From the NCBI GenBank assembly GCA_015039365.1, contig WION01000451.1, positions 1 to 42,879 of the forward strand: a DNA stretch of 42,879 nt. The letters run 5' to 3'. The translations under genes and the position numbers were made by a program. Under the pieces are notes generated by a model that was given only the letters and a program-made list of their open reading frames with translations, was not told the DNA's origin and did not search any database. The DNA is from Amanita rubescens (taxonomy: Eukaryota; Basidiomycota; Agaricomycetes; Agaricales; Amanitaceae). Numbering within the stretch: the stretch's first letter is position 1; each line of letters starts with the position of its first letter. Below are positions 31,150 through 42,879 of this stretch, piece by piece.

Positions 31150-34100
31150 CTATAGCTTAGAAATTCTGGTCCACTCTGTGAACAGAGAAAGTAACACTGT
31201 TCGTTTGGCCGCGATAGATGGATGATGGGCACGAATCCACGAAGCCCAGGACCCAGTTATAAATGATAAAATGTCTTGACCCTCGTCGTTCCTATGATTC
31301 ACCTTTGCACCGTTAGAACAAAGCAGCTTCTTGACATTGTCGAACCACATTGTGGAGGGATGTTCTGGTTCCAAGTCATCTTCAAAAGCTGTCGCCAAAG
31401 CGCTGGCAATGACATCTGCGTATTTGGTGCCTATAAGATGAAGAACTCCTTGTGCGGTTTGATGCAATGACGGCCGATCACTTTCATCTGTCATCAGCTT
31501 GCAGACTATCTGTCTAAACGTCACCCATGATATACGCCATTGATCCGCCGGATCATTCGGGTTTAAGATTGGCGCTACTTTGGCGGCAATTTGCAAGGGT
31601 GTGTTGCCTTGTAAATCTACTGAATCGATAATAGCACCACGGTCGATCAGGAGGGAGAAAATGGGTTCTTTGCAACACGACAATGCCGCTAGGTGCAGTG
31701 GAGAGTTTCTGACGTCATCATTAACGGGTAAATTGGCAGGTGCGGCGTGGCGAAGCAGAAGTGCTACGGTCAATTCTTGGTCTCTTTGTTCTGCAGTCGT
31801 AAAAACATTCCGCCGATTCGTCGGCAAGTTACTTGAAATTGCAAGATGAAGGGTGTACACCCCTCATCATTAACGGCGTTCACGTATGCTCCCTTGTTTA
31901 AAGAAATTCTACCGCAAATGCGTTGACGCTATTTGCGGCGAGGTGGAGAGGAGTGTTTCCTACTTCATCTCTAAACAATACATCCGCACCATGGACTAGC
32001 AAAATCTTCATAGCCTGGATGTAGTCTTCGGCGGTAGATGTCTGACGGTCTAACTGCGAGGACGTTCTGCTCACTATATATCGGGAGCAGAGGCTGCAAT
32101 ATGAAGAGGCGTGCATAGTGACCTGTCTCGAGCATTGGGATCGGCGTGACTTTGCAACAACGGAACAATGCATGGCATGGCGCGCCCAGGATTCAACATG
32201 GCCAAATGTAGAGCCGTTCGTCCCCTCGCTATCCATCGCGTTCATCTCCGCACCCGCTTCCCAGAGCCGCTGAATGACGGCCTTCCCATGGGCCTGGAAC
32301 CTGAGTGATTGCGACATGGAGGGCGGTTTTTCCTTCTTTACTAAGTTGACCGACGTCAACCTTGTCTAGTAACTGATCGATGACCGAAATGGAACTCGAT
32401 ATATCCATCGCGACGTGTAGAGCGCTCAGTCCTCTATAGTCCTCTGCGCAGAGTTGATCATCGCTGAAGTGTGGAATGATCATTGGAAGATCAAACCAGA
32501 CGGCAAGATGTGCTGGGTCAAGGTGTTCCAAGTGGTCTAAAACCTTTGAAGATGCAAAACTTCCTGACCACCTAGCGAATAGGTGTCTCCATATTTCGAA
32601 CGTGGCCGCTTCTGGAGCTAGGAATTGCCGGAATTCCCTTGCTAACGCATCTGTCCCAGAGGCCCGAATATGTTCAAGCCAGCCTGCAACAGCATACGCC
32701 GCAAAGGGATGACGAGATATCTCAGATAAGACGGAGCGATAGTGCCTCATGGCTTTGAGTTTCAGATAAGACAAGCAAAGTTTTGCCAGTTCGGTATGCA
32801 CGCTAGAGCGATGAAGAGCATAGCTCTTCATCGGTTCGGAAAGTTTTGCTGGGTCAGCTAGCATGGATCTTTTGACGAAATCGTGAAATGGAGCAACGAT
32901 TTCCAACTGTCCTTCTTCCCCAAGGGAACACAGATGAGAAGATTTGCACAACTGTCAACGAGCAGCATGGGATCCCGAACCACGTGTGATAATTCCCATT
33001 TATTCGTCATTTCCCCAGTTGCAACACCTTCGGCCAACTCGGGAAGGGTAAGAGGCCTTGTTGCACATAAGACAAACTTGAGAGCAAGGCTAGAGCGCTC
33101 AAAACGTTCGCGACGCCGTCGAGAGATCGCTTTTAGCGCCCCTGCAACAGTATCGCCAATCCTCGACGGCAATGTGTGCAGGGATTTTTCGATGTCACCT
33201 AGTGTATCCGATTCTCGGAGTTGCTCGATATGACAGGCGGGCCAAAGAAAACTGAAAATATTGAGAAGGAGTAGATTATGATCCAACAATACTTACGTTC
33301 CTTGCGCGCCCGAGGTCAACTTTTGAACAATGGATTCAACAACTTTCTCGTCGTGGACTCCGATGCGTTTTGTGATCCGTTCAGCTTCCAACCTAACAAA
33401 CTGCTGCACGTCATGGGCGATATCATCTGCGCGAATTGTCAGTTGGGTATGATCTCGGAAGTGTTCTCGAATATCGCGATGATGTCGGCTAGTGACAAAG
33501 ATGTACAGTTCGGTTCCCAGCTCCTTGAGAATTGGAAGGAACTGAGGGAGGCAATCACATTCATCTAACCCATCAATTATCACAAACGTCTTTCCGATCT
33601 CTCGAGATACCTGCATGATACACTTCGCAAAGTCAGAGTAGCAAAAGAGGTGCAGCTTCGTGAACTGTTCGCGTAGTTTATTTTCGGCGTCTGATTTTCG
33701 CGGTGCTCTCTGCAAGAGTTGGCCTAGAAGACTGCAGAGGATGTTCTTCGGATCACGTTTTCTGTCATCTTTCCGGTCACAGAAGCAGAAAATGACGGGG
33801 AATTGATGGCCTTTTTCTCTTTCAACATTGGCGATAACGATAGAGCTGCGCGGCGAAACCATATATTGAGATCGTACAAACATAACTTACGCCATACCTG
33901 AGTACAGTCTTTCCCGAACCGGCTAATCAAATGACATCTAAGACTGATTATGGGAAGAATAACGATTTAGCACATACGGACACCTTCAACCATAGCAAAC
34001 GCGACGCTGATAGTCCCTCTTTCCATTCTATATATTCTTTCTTTTAAGAAGCCATCGTCCCGCTGTTGGATGTGCAACTCCCCGTACTGCTTCAAATTTA

Positions 34101-34350
34101 TCTTGATAGTCAATTGAGCAAAGATTTTTTACAAATTCTAATTCGAGAATTGGTCAAAAGCGAGAGCTCGCTGCATGAGGATAACCTCACCATCTAGTTG
34201 AACTATGAAGTCTCCTGCAATGTCGTAGAACACGGATCCGATCAAAGCCAATTGTTGGACTTCCGAGACGTCCCCAAGGTCGAGAGTACGGTTATTTGGC
34301 ATGGGCGCACGTTGACGCCGTAGGCGCCGTTTGGCTGTCAACAATGTCAT
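31150..34350 (-). pseudogene. NACHT-ankyrin NLR-like copy 2, multiply frameshifted
   Basis: Minus strand, same domain order as copy 1. Recognisable pieces: 34350-34138 (N-terminal exon candidate), VRGVAHPTAGRWLLK near 34075, GSGKTVL in a 25-nt exon near 33915, NACHT exon 33883-33293 with Walker B TFVIIDGLDECDC, winged-helix region 33270-32940, and ankyrin region 32900-31150. At least six frame changes are needed: near 34048 and 34002 (one base lost each, the latter a GGG to GG run), near 32930, near 32290, near 32225 and near 32085. Between the breaks the sequence still matches the family closely, so decay is recent. The stop at 31150 directly faces the stop of copy 1 at 31149. Confidence 0.85.
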
Positions 34351-34555
34351 GGGTATTGATCAGAGTTGCGCCACGTGCCAACGGCCTTAATAATATATAT
34401 TAATAACACGTGGATGTGACTGCTTCAAGTTTGACATTTTTTTACAACTTGAAATAAGGTGTGTTTTTACCCATTCTCTGACGACTCTTTATGCAAAAAG
34501 TCCCTGAAGGAGTCCCTAATTTTGTTGAGGATGCAGATCGCTGGTCTTCAACAGA
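34351..34555. other. Divergent spacer between NLR copies 2 and 3
   Basis: 205 bp, AT-rich, between the 5' ends of two oppositely oriented copies. It would hold both promoters. TAATATATATTAATAA near 34388-34403 is the only TATA-like sequence seen. Confidence 0.45.
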
Positions 34556-37500
34556 TTCAAAATGGGGTAAAGCCTGAGAAGTCTTGGACGAGGCGATGCT
34601 CTACTTTGGGTCTACGCCGGCGCCTTGGGTTGTAATCTGGCACTGCATGGCGTTTTCTGCATCTAGCCACTTTGCAATTAGCGGTAGCGAAATCACTAAC
34701 ATTTCTGGAAATTACTACACTATCAACACTGGTATCGGTAAGCCTCAATTGCTTATCCATCCTTTTTCAGTTTGTCTAAATTTTTCGTCTAGGGGACGCT
34801 CTCGAGGACTTTCACCGATTTCTATCGTTCGTCAATTGTGATGCGAAACACAGGAAAGTGAGATCTGCTATCAGGATGGGGACCCTCGCAGGGAGTGGCT
34901 TCTGCGACATGAAGCGTATACGATGTGGAAGGAAGAAACGTCGTTAACGCGCCTTCTTTGGATAAAGGGCGTACGTGAGTCCATCGCTTACAGTCAAACG
35001 ATTTATTGCTACCACGCACATATAGCAGGTGCAGGGAAATCAGTTCTTAGCTCGGTTATCATAGATGACCTCCGCAAAATCCAGAACCCGCGTCTGGCGG
35101 TTGCATTCTTCTACTGCGAACTCCAAGATCCTCTAAAACGTGACCCGACAAATGTCCTAACAATTTGCTTGCTCAACTTTTACGCAAAGTCTCTCGAGGC
35201 AAACCAGCCGTCACCAATTTACTCAAACAATGTCCAAATCCTCAATCCGTTCACGACTTCGATCTGACAGAGCTTATCTTGGAATTCGCGCGAGAGTTTG
35301 ATAAGACCTTCGTCGTGATTGATGCCGTAGACGAATGTGACAATCTTGCCGAGTTGCTACCAGCTCTGACAACTTGGCGGTGGAAATCAACGTGCTCGCT
35401 ACTGGTCGCGACAATTCTCAAATTCGCAACGAGTTTCAGGGGCACGGAAAAGTGATAATTGGACGAGACGATATCAACCATGACGTGCGGAGGTTCGTCG
35501 AAACGGATGTGAGGCACGTCAAAACTCGGGATCCACAGCTACTTCAGGACATTATTGATAGGTTGATCTCCGGTGCACAAGGAACGTAAGCAGTATCTAT
35601 CCGTTTTACATCTTTTGATATCCAGACCTTTCTCTTCAGCTTTCTATGGCCCTCGTATCACATGCGGCGATTGAGAAAGTTGCGGACAGATTACGATATA
35701 CGAGAAGCTTTGGACGACTTACCCCACGGAATGGAGGACACGTTATCTAGGGCTCTCGAAACCATTGATGCGCATCCTAATTCAGACCGCCTTCGTCGAG
35801 TGCTGCGACTGGCTATATACGCAGTACAACCTCTCACGCTGTACGAATTAGCGGAAGGCGTCGCGACAGCTGAAATGACCGACGTATGGGATCCAGCGCG
35901 CGTCGTGACGGATCCAATATCCCTCATCGACGATTGCGCAAATCTCCTCGTCTGTGCTCCTAGCAGTACTTTTCCACATCTACCTTACGTGGTTATTCCT
36001 TTTCAAGCGTCGGTCAAAGAATTCCTCGCGAACCCGGCCAGGATAACCCCAGCCGTTCCTCAGATATGCTCTGTACCCGCAGAGTGTTTTACATTGCGAT
36101 TTGGCAAGATTGTGCTTTTCTTGTCTCAAACTGAGGTGCGAGGACGAAGGAATTGCGCTAGGGAAAGGCTCGAAGACACCGTTCGCCCAGTATGCTGCTG
36201 AAGGATGGGTAGAGCATATACGTGCTTCGGGATCGGATGTGTTAGTAAGGGAGTTCCGGGAGTTTGTAGCCGCCAGATCCACAACGCTCAAGGTGTGGGC
36301 CGCACTTTACGAGGAACTAGGAGCGCTGCAGCTTTACGACAAGAATGGCGTCAAGGTTGAGCTTCATCTCCTCACTCCCGGCCACCTCGCCGTCAGACTC
36401 GACCTTGCGATGATGATCCCACATTTTGGTACTGAAGAACTCATGGCTGAAGATCACAGAGGGTCAACACCGCTATGCGTCGCCGTGGAAAGATCTGCCT
36501 CCCTAATTCTCGACAATCTTTTGAAGAGGGTGGACGTTAATCAAATTAACCGCGACAGTGAAACGGCCCTTCATATCGCTGCGTCCACCGAAGACGTTCG
36601 GAATTCGGAAGCTATCATTCACCGGCTTTTGGTGGCTGGTGCAAATCCACACTGTCAGAACGACGAGGGACAGAGTGCACTGCACCTTCTGATGAACAAT
36701 CCTATGCGAGCATTGTCATGTGTATCCCTCCTGCTACGGCGCGGGGCTGATATCCATGCCCGCGATGCGTATTCTCGTACACCACTCCATATTGCGGCCG
36801 CTGCTGAAATGTACGATGAAACTAGACTTTCGTATACAGGAGATGAGAATGGGACGTTGGAAGACTATCCGCGCGTCGCAGAGGGTTATGTAAAGCTCCT
36901 GAAAACTTTGCTAGACCATGGTGCAGACCCTCGGTGCGTCGACAGCAACGCGAAACCTCCGCTACATTTGCAGCACGTAACGGCAATGCTTTTGCTGTCG
37001 AGTTTCTCGTGAATAACGGAGCATACGTTGATGCGAAGAATGAAGGTGGATACACACCACTTCACCAGGTCGTCTCTGATCAAACGCCAAGTCTTTGTGT
37101 CAACGAAGCTGGGCTATCTCAGAAGCACAAAGACTGTGAACTTACCCTCAAGCATATTCTCGGTTACGGTGCTGATGTTAACGCGCGAATCAGAGCCAAG
37201 CGTCGCACGCCCGCTACATCTCGCAGCACTGTCACGTTGTCAACTGCCCATCATTGCTTGCCTCGTAGATGGAGGCGCAAAAGTGAATTGTATAGATAAT
37301 CATCACATCACTCCCTTGCATCTGGCTGCCAAAATGGCGCCGATATTCGACAGTCACAAACCTCCAGAGGAATGGCAAATTTCCTGGGTAGCCTGTAGAA
37401 TGATCATCGACATTTCTCATCAGGTACACCGCTATCGACGAGTAACGAGTGGGATACGCTATGCTCCCAGGTTGTTCGACTTTCGCGCAAGGGTGATCTG

Positions 37501-37739
37501 CGCATCAGCCATCGGTTATCGCCGGGAAAAGTGAATCGGACGGAGAAGACGCATGACGCAAGCATCGTGGTTTAATGGCTTTTTTGAAACTGTTGTGTTC
37601 TAAAGGTGCATCCGTAACGCCCGTAACGATCGCAATCACAACTGTCTTGCAATATGCGACGTTGTTTTGGGCGTCGTGGATCTTCAAATATCACGCGTCG
37701 CTGCTCAGTGATAACGTCGTCTGGGGCCAGACGAGATGA
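34556..37739 (+). pseudogene. NACHT-ankyrin NLR-like copy 3, multiply frameshifted
   Basis: Recognisable order: HEAYTMWKEETSLTRLLWIKG (about 34908-34972), intron 34976-35026, and an exon giving VPGAGKSVLSSVIIDDL when the AG at 35026 is used. Walker B is TFVVIDAVDECDN near 35310, the winged-helix region runs from 35639 (HMRRLRKLR ... LTLYELAEGVATAEM), and ankyrin repeats span 36400-37400. Frame changes occur near 35160 and 35372 (single-base losses in short runs), near 36095, near 36965, near 37190 and near 37420. The family C-terminus continues at 37575-37739 (LLCSKGASV, WASWIFKYH). The first ~350 bp and an internal piece were the apparent source, or sister, of the relic at 24913-25606. Confidence 0.85.
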
Positions 37740-38255
37740 CCAAGGAAGCGGCAGAGGTGGAATGGTCTCGCATCTTACATTCAATGAATCCTAGGATGCA
37801 TGGTCGACCGTATGTAGGCTCGCAGATACCGTCACACAAGAGAAGACGATTTGGAAAATGATTGGTGAGCGGTATTGATTCGTGCTTTGATACTTAACGA
37901 ACGTCTTTCTGCAGGTGATATACTCGCTCTACATTTCCGATGTCTGTTGGATCCAGGCAGGACAGGTGCGCAACGCCGTGGGCCGGCGTAAGGGAGTACC
38001 ATATTGATGCTTGTAATCATGACCGAAGATAAGCACAATTGCATGTCCATTTCGGGGTCAACGGATCTGGACAGGCCTCAAGCGTGAGAAGGCTTCTGCC
38101 AGTGCATATGCACGTGGTTACAGAATAGACGCTCGTTACATGAGGCTTACAGCCGTTTAGGCTTCAATGAACGATAACCAGATGTCCGTTCAACAACCCC
38201 ACAAATGAACCTTAACGGATGTACACTGAATGGGATTGCAGGACACTACATACAG
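37740..38255. other. Spacer between NLR copies 3 and 4
   Basis: No gene identified. The final part leads into repeated short splice-like units at 38256-38400. Confidence 0.4.
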
Positions 38256-38400
38256 ATTCAACGAGATGGCAGTGAGTATAGTAGACTTGGTCGGACTCAG
38301 GCTTCTTATTCACCGCTTCATAGCTCAGCGAGATGGTAAGCATAGGCTTGATCGTGTGCAGAATTCTCACCAATGTTCCCGTAATTCAACGAGGCGGTAG
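38256..38400 (+). repeat. Three short repeated exon-like units in the NLR copy 4 leader
   Basis: Related segments ending in donor-like sequence: ATTCAACGAGATGGCA|GTGAGTATAG (38256-38281), CTCAGCGAGATG|GTAAGCATAG (38324-38345) and ATTCAACGAGGCG|GTAGGTATAT (38384-38406), each followed by an (A/G)CTTG- or TTTGATC-like sequence. Spacing is about 64 and 60 bp. The first two are preceded by AG; the third is not. They could be short N-terminal exons produced by tandem duplication of an exon-intron unit. Confidence 0.45.
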
Positions 38401-38461
38401 GTATATGGATTTGATCAAGCTTATGTATCTCACTAGCGTCTCTGCTCGAACTAGAATTGAA

Positions 38462-41400
38462 GAAGCTCGCTGAGGAGGATCACGCGAAATTGGGGAAGTG
38501 AAGGATGCGACAAACGCATATCCGGCTGCTGGACAATGGCTACTCCAACGCGAAGAGTATAAAAGTTGGAAGGAGGGGTTATCAACGTCGCGCTTGCTAT
38601 GGCTAAAGGGCACACGTGAGTGTTGGATCATTGAACGCTGCATAACTCGTTTAAACGTTCTTTCAATAGCAGGTGCGGGGAAGACAGTTCTCAGGTACGA
38701 TCCATCTACCTGAACCATGGTTGTTCAAACGAATCCGATATGCTCTCCGCGCAGCTCTGTCGTAATTGCGGATGTCAAAAAGACCGCAGGATGTCACATT
38801 ATCTATGGTTTCTGTGACCAAAAAGACGACAAAAAACGTGATCCAACGAATTTGCTCGGTAGTCTATTGAGCCAGCTTTTGCGGAGTGCTCCAAACCCAG
38901 AAGCTGAGAACGAAATTCGCAGGCAGTGCGACCGGGAAGCGCTTTTCTGCAGCAGCGACCTTAAAATCTTATCAAGGAGCAATCACCGGAATCTGAGAAG
39001 ACGTGTTTGCGGTAATCGATGGTCTAGATGAATGTGATAATCTCCCTCAGTTACTCCCCCTCCTCAAGGATCTCGCGACGAAGCTGTACGTCTTCGTCAG
39101 CAGTCGGGATCATCGCCATATTCGAGAGCACTTCCAAGATCAGACGCAGCTAGTGATTGGTGTGGCTGATATCGCACATGATGTGCAACAATTTGTAAAG
39201 GCGAGGCTAGAAGCCATCAGCAATCGCGTTCGACTTGAACGACGTATTGTCGATTCCTATTTCCGCCGGTTGACAATCGGGCGCTAATGGAACGTACGTG
39301 TCTAGATGCGATAGTAACATTGCCCTTTGCTTAGCTCTTTAAGTTTTCTTTGGCCTGCCTCCCATATCGAACAACTCCAAGATTCAATTACGCAACGGGA
39401 CATTGATAATTCACTAAATGATTTGCCCCGAGGTGTTTGTGAAATGATGGAAAGGATGCTAAATGGATCCATTCAAAACGCACAGATCTCGTTCTTAAAC
39501 TGGCCCTATGCGCGACGAGGCATCTTACTCTTCCCGAATTGGCTGAAGGTGTTGGAGTTGATGAGATGACAGACATATGGGAGCAGTCGCGCGTGGCCGC
39601 TAATCCCTTGTTGCTCGTTGACGACTGCGCAAATCTCCTTGTTTGTGTTCCCCACCCAGAACAAGACCTATTGCAGATCGTCGTTCCGTTCCACGAGCTA
39701 GTCGAAAATTTTCTACTGCCTGACACTGATAAACCCACGAGAAGCAAAACATTTCATCGACGTACCGTGCACGTCCAACTCGCGAGGCTTTGCCTAAAGT
39801 ATTTAAAGCTCCGATCCGTCTTATCTCAAGCTCACCGGCATCCATTTGCGGCGTACGCGGTTCCAGGGTGGCTAGAACATATTCGCGCATCTGGTACTGG
39901 TGAACTAGCGAAGGATTTTCGAGGAATTCTTATCACCGTGGTCTTCTACATTCGAAGGATGGAGGCGCTTATTGCTAAATGGTCAGGGCCGTTTACATCT
40001 CAGAAGGTATTAGAGCATCTCGAGCACCACGTTCATCCCGCACATCTAGCTGTCTGGTTCGATCTTCCAATGCTTATCTCATGTTTTAGCCGGGACCAGC
40101 TGTGCGCAGAAGATTATAGAGGTCTAAGCGCTCTGCACATTGCAATGGAAATACCTAATCCTACCTCCGTCGTCAAATCCTTACTGGACATTGTCGATGT
40201 AAACTACCTTGATCGAGACGGTCGTACTGCCCTCCATGTCGTCGTCTCTCAGTTCAGAGCCGATGGAGAGGCAGTGATCCAGCGGCTCTGCGAGAAAGGC
40301 GCCAAAATTGACAAGCCGGATAAAGAAGGACGAACTGCTCTACATCTAGCGATGTTAAATCCCGGAGCCGCGCAGCGGTGTATCCATCCGCTGTTGGAAC
40401 GGCATGCGAGTCCTTGTGCTCGAGATCTCTCCCGTCAAACCCCTCTTCACATTGCAGCGGCTGCTCCTAGATATGTATGGAGTCGAGCGTCCGAGAATCC
40501 GAATGCCAGGGAAAAGCCGCGGAAGCCTATTGTCGCGCGATGAACGCCTTGTTAGCCCGTCAATCCGATACGCAATCTACTGACTGGAAAGGCAACACTC
40601 CTCTTCACCTCGCTGCAGATAAAGTCAATGCGTTTGCAGTAGAACACCTATTAAAACGGAGGGCATTCGTAAATGCCGTTAACAACGAAGGATGCACACC
40701 TCTTCATCTTGCAATTAAATGTAACCTGCCAGGGTGCCGGCGAAATGAATCTACGATACAAGAGCAGAGATATCGACCATTTACTATAATGTCAGGGGGC
40801 CAGAGGAAACGTGTTTACCACACCAGAACAAAGGGATCAACATCTCACCGTGAAATATCTCATTCTCAATGCCGCTTCGATTAATACGCCCGTCAACGAC
40901 GAATCGCAAAGATCGCCATTACATCTTGCAGGACTCTCATGCTGCAACGAGGCCATTTTCAAACTTCTTATCGAAAATAACGCAGCTGTTAACGCAATAG
41001 ATGCAAAAGGTAATACTGCCCTGCATCTTGCCGCTATGATGGCGCCGATAAAAAATCCCGAAGACCCCGTGAACCAATGGCGCATATCATGGACATCTCT
41101 CAGGCAGATAATACGTAGTCTAATTACGAACGAAAGCGATTTGCATGCATTGCATCAAATAGCGGAGAAAAATCTTCACTTTATAAGCTCCCGTTATGCA
41201 GGCGCCATTGCGGCGGCAGCGCCCCAAGATGACAAAGATGATTTAGATCATCCCTTCACAGCGTGGTTCGAACAGGTAAAAAAGCTACTCTGTTCGAAAG
41301 GTGCAAGGATTGACCGGACGAATGACGAGAGCCAGAACGTTTTAGCTTGTACAGCCGCTTTCTGGTCTTCGTGGTTCAGAGCAATTACCGAGAAATGGCA

Positions 41401-41482
41401 GCGAGACAAATCACAGTATGTGAATTGTACACAGAGTGGAAAAAGATTTCCAAGTTATAGTTTCATAACGATATTTTCGTAG
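38462..41482 (+). pseudogene. NACHT-ankyrin NLR-like copy 4, multiply frameshifted
   Basis: AYPAAGQWLLQREEYKSWKEGL (38517-38580) precedes a 60-nt intron and a 25-nt exon encoding PGAGKTVL (AG acceptor at 38669). The next exon starts SSVVIADVK; Walker B FAVIDGLDECDN is near 39003, reached only after a frame change near 38975. Further breaks are near 39280, 39490-39530, 40500 and 40780. The winged-helix region is near 39340-39640 (LSFLWPASHIEQL, HLTLPELAEGV). Ankyrins span 40110-41040 (TALHLAMLNPG, TPLHIAAAAP, NTPLHLAADK, SPLHLAGLSC, TALHLAAMM). The C-terminus KKLLCSKGARI is near 41278. Segments between breaks are well conserved with copy 2, its apparent closest relative. Confidence 0.85.
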
Positions 41483-41660
41483 TGACTCGTTTGCATACAA
41501 CTTTATGCGATCACCATATGCTTACGTTTTCAGCCTGACTGTTACTACTGTACACGAAATAGAAGGAAAATTGGTGAATGAAAAAAGCGATGGTGAATAA
41601 AAAAAGCGAGGCATAAAGTATTCGTGGCCGTAAAATTAAGTAAGCTAGTTGTGCATTTGC

Positions 41661-42879
41661 TCAGACCTGATGAAGAATCTTGGCAATGTTCGACCATGCA
41701 AGGTATGTCCCCATCACTGACATATCATCTGCTTTTTGCCTTGTTGCAAGCATCCAATGGTAGTCGAGAATCCAAGAAGCCCAAGATTCCATGCCGAAAC
41801 ATAGAGGATTGTAATCTTGGCTCGTCTTCGAATTGAGTGTAGCACCTTTTGAACACAATAACTCCGTCACTCTCTTGAGCCTTGCTGTAGACGGAAGAAT
41901 GTCCTCTGGTTCATCCAGCTGAGTGACAATGTCGGGATAAGAATTCTGCAAGAACTGGCAGACGTTGTCCGCAATGTCATGCACCGTGTGCGTGTCGGCG
42001 CCGCTGTGTATAAAAAACTCGATTATTTGTCTGCATCCAACCCATGAAATACGCCATTGGCTTTCAGGGTCGTTCGAATTCAAGATTGGTGCCATTTTTG
42101 TTGCCAGATGTAACGGACTAATATTTCTATCATCGGTTGCGGTCACTATTGCATCGTTTTGTATAAGAGCATCAAAAATGTCTAACTTGCAGGCCGAGTG
42201 TGCCGCCAGATGTAATGGGGTTCGGTTATGTTGATCTGTGGCGTTAACGTAATTGATGAGATGGCGGATCGTTAAAACGTGATCATCGTTTTCCCGAGAA
42301 GAGAACCGAATTGATGACGAATCCGGTGTTATATGTTCAACTGCCAAGTGTATTGGCATGCAACCGTGGCCATTCCGAGCCTTCATTGATGCCCCTTTTT
42401 GCAGCAATAATTCAACGGCAAAGGCGTTCGCATTTTCAGCAGCGATGTGAAGAGGAGTATTGTTTGCCTCGTCCCGTAATTCGATGTCTGCTCCAGAATC
42501 CAGCAGGATGCGTATTACATTTGAGTAGCCTTCGGCAATCAATTTTTGCCAGCTAAGACAACCATATCGCCTTCTCTGCACGTACTCAGGAGCAGCAGAA
42601 GCCAGGTGTAGGGGAGCGCGTGAAGAATTATCTCCAGCATTTACATCAGCGCCACTGCAAAGCAGCGTATCGATGCATGACAAAGCGCGTCCGGGATGCA
42701 ACATCGAAAGATGTAAAGGTGTCCGTCCCTCTCCGTCTTTGGCATTGACATTTGCACCCGGCGATTCCAAAAGTCGCTGAACGATTGTCACCGCATTTGC
42801 CGACTCGGAAATGGCAATATGGAGAGCCGCATCACCCGATCTACTCAGACTGTTAACGTCGACTTTGTCCAGTAGACAA
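41661..42879 (-). CDS. NACHT-ankyrin NLR-like copy 5, C-terminal part (window-truncated)
   Basis: One frame is open from the window edge (about 42878) to stop at 41661, 405 codons, with no frameshift. It starts in the linker before the ankyrins (LLDKVDVNSLSRSGDAALHIA) and holds about eight ankyrin repeats (TPLHLSMLHPG, APLHLASAAP, NTPLHIAAENANAFAVELLL, TPLHLAAHSACKLD). It ends with the family tail (WRISWVGCRQIIEFFIHSG, TELLCSKGATL, MESWASWILDYH). The tail aligns with copy 1 in the region where copy 1 is frameshifted and shows the undamaged version. The NACHT half lies beyond the window, so integrity of the whole gene is unknown. Confidence 0.88.
   Translation of the reverse strand, partial: CLLDKVDVNSLSRSGDAALHIAISESANAVTIVQRLLESPGANVNAKDGEGRTPLHLSMLHPGRALSCIDTLLCSGADVNAGDNSSRAPLHLASAAPEYVQRRRYGCLSWQKLIAEGYSNVIRILLDSGADIELRDEANNTPLHIAAENANAFAVELLLQKGASMKARNGHGCMPIHLAVEHITPDSSSIRFSSRENDDHVLTIRHLINYVNATDQHNRTPLHLAAHSACKLDIFDALIQNDAIVTATDDRNISPLHLATKMAPILNSNDPESQWRISWVGCRQIIEFFIHSGADTHTVHDIADNVCQFLQNSYPDIVTQLDEPEDILPSTARLKRVTELLCSKGATLNSKTSQDYNPLCFGMESWASWILDYHWMLATRQKADDMSVMGTYLAWSNIAKILHQV

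Overview
The window looks like a fungal chromosome segment, most likely from a basidiomycete (Agaricomycetes). Genes carry many 45-65 nt introns. A Chk1 kinase gene has 12 exons. There is a family of NACHT-ankyrin (NLR-like) genes, and Ty3 chromovirus, hAT and LINE transposons are interspersed. No bacterial-style operons or CRISPRs are present.

Layout. 1-2907 is the 3' part of a Ty3/gypsy chromovirus (pol with two nonsense codons, then a 235-bp 3' LTR). The LTR is inserted into a coding exon of an AT-rich gene that runs from 2908 to about 11600. This gene is the most unusual object here. Ordinary leader exons (2908-3514) lead into about 60 tandem units of roughly 65 bp. Each unit reads as a complete spliceosomal intron (GTGAGT ... 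branch-like CTCAT ... pyrimidine tract ... CAG) separated from the next by exactly 3 nt. I could place 59 such one-codon micro-exons between 3428 and 7213, and two more at 10880 and 11067, followed by normal exons (10933-11833). With phase-0 splicing the whole model stays in frame and none of the 61 triplets is a stop codon. The intron sequence is nearly uniform in the core, while the 3-nt exons are highly variable. A complete hAT transposon (7238-10785; 8-bp target duplication, matching inverted repeats, intact 8-exon transposase on the minus strand) sits inside one of the introns.

11834-13028 has no convincing gene. 13043-15472 is a 5'-truncated LINE (RT-RNase H, minus strand) with a 20-nt poly(A) and a 14-bp target duplication. 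16021-16643 is a weak secreted-protein candidate. 17578-19578 is the checkpoint kinase Chk1 (473 aa, one GC-AG intron). 21477-22386 (minus) is an APH-like phosphotransferase fold protein, flanked by a pair of about 200-bp direct repeats. 23698-24405 is a small secreted, probably GPI-anchored Ser/Thr-rich protein. 26424-27944 encodes an HMG-box protein in which the first part of the box has been duplicated twice upstream of the complete box.

28047-42879 is a cluster of five NACHT-ankyrin genes in orientations +,-,+,+,-. The first has one frameshift near its 3' end, the next three carry several frameshifts each, and the last is open but cut by the window end. A sixth, heavily deleted relic of the same family lies at 24913-25606. 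Such proteins are presumed fungal non-self or stress sensors, so the cluster looks like a birth-and-death family.

All exon models were built by eye from splice signals, reading frame and family motifs. No searches or transcript data were available.
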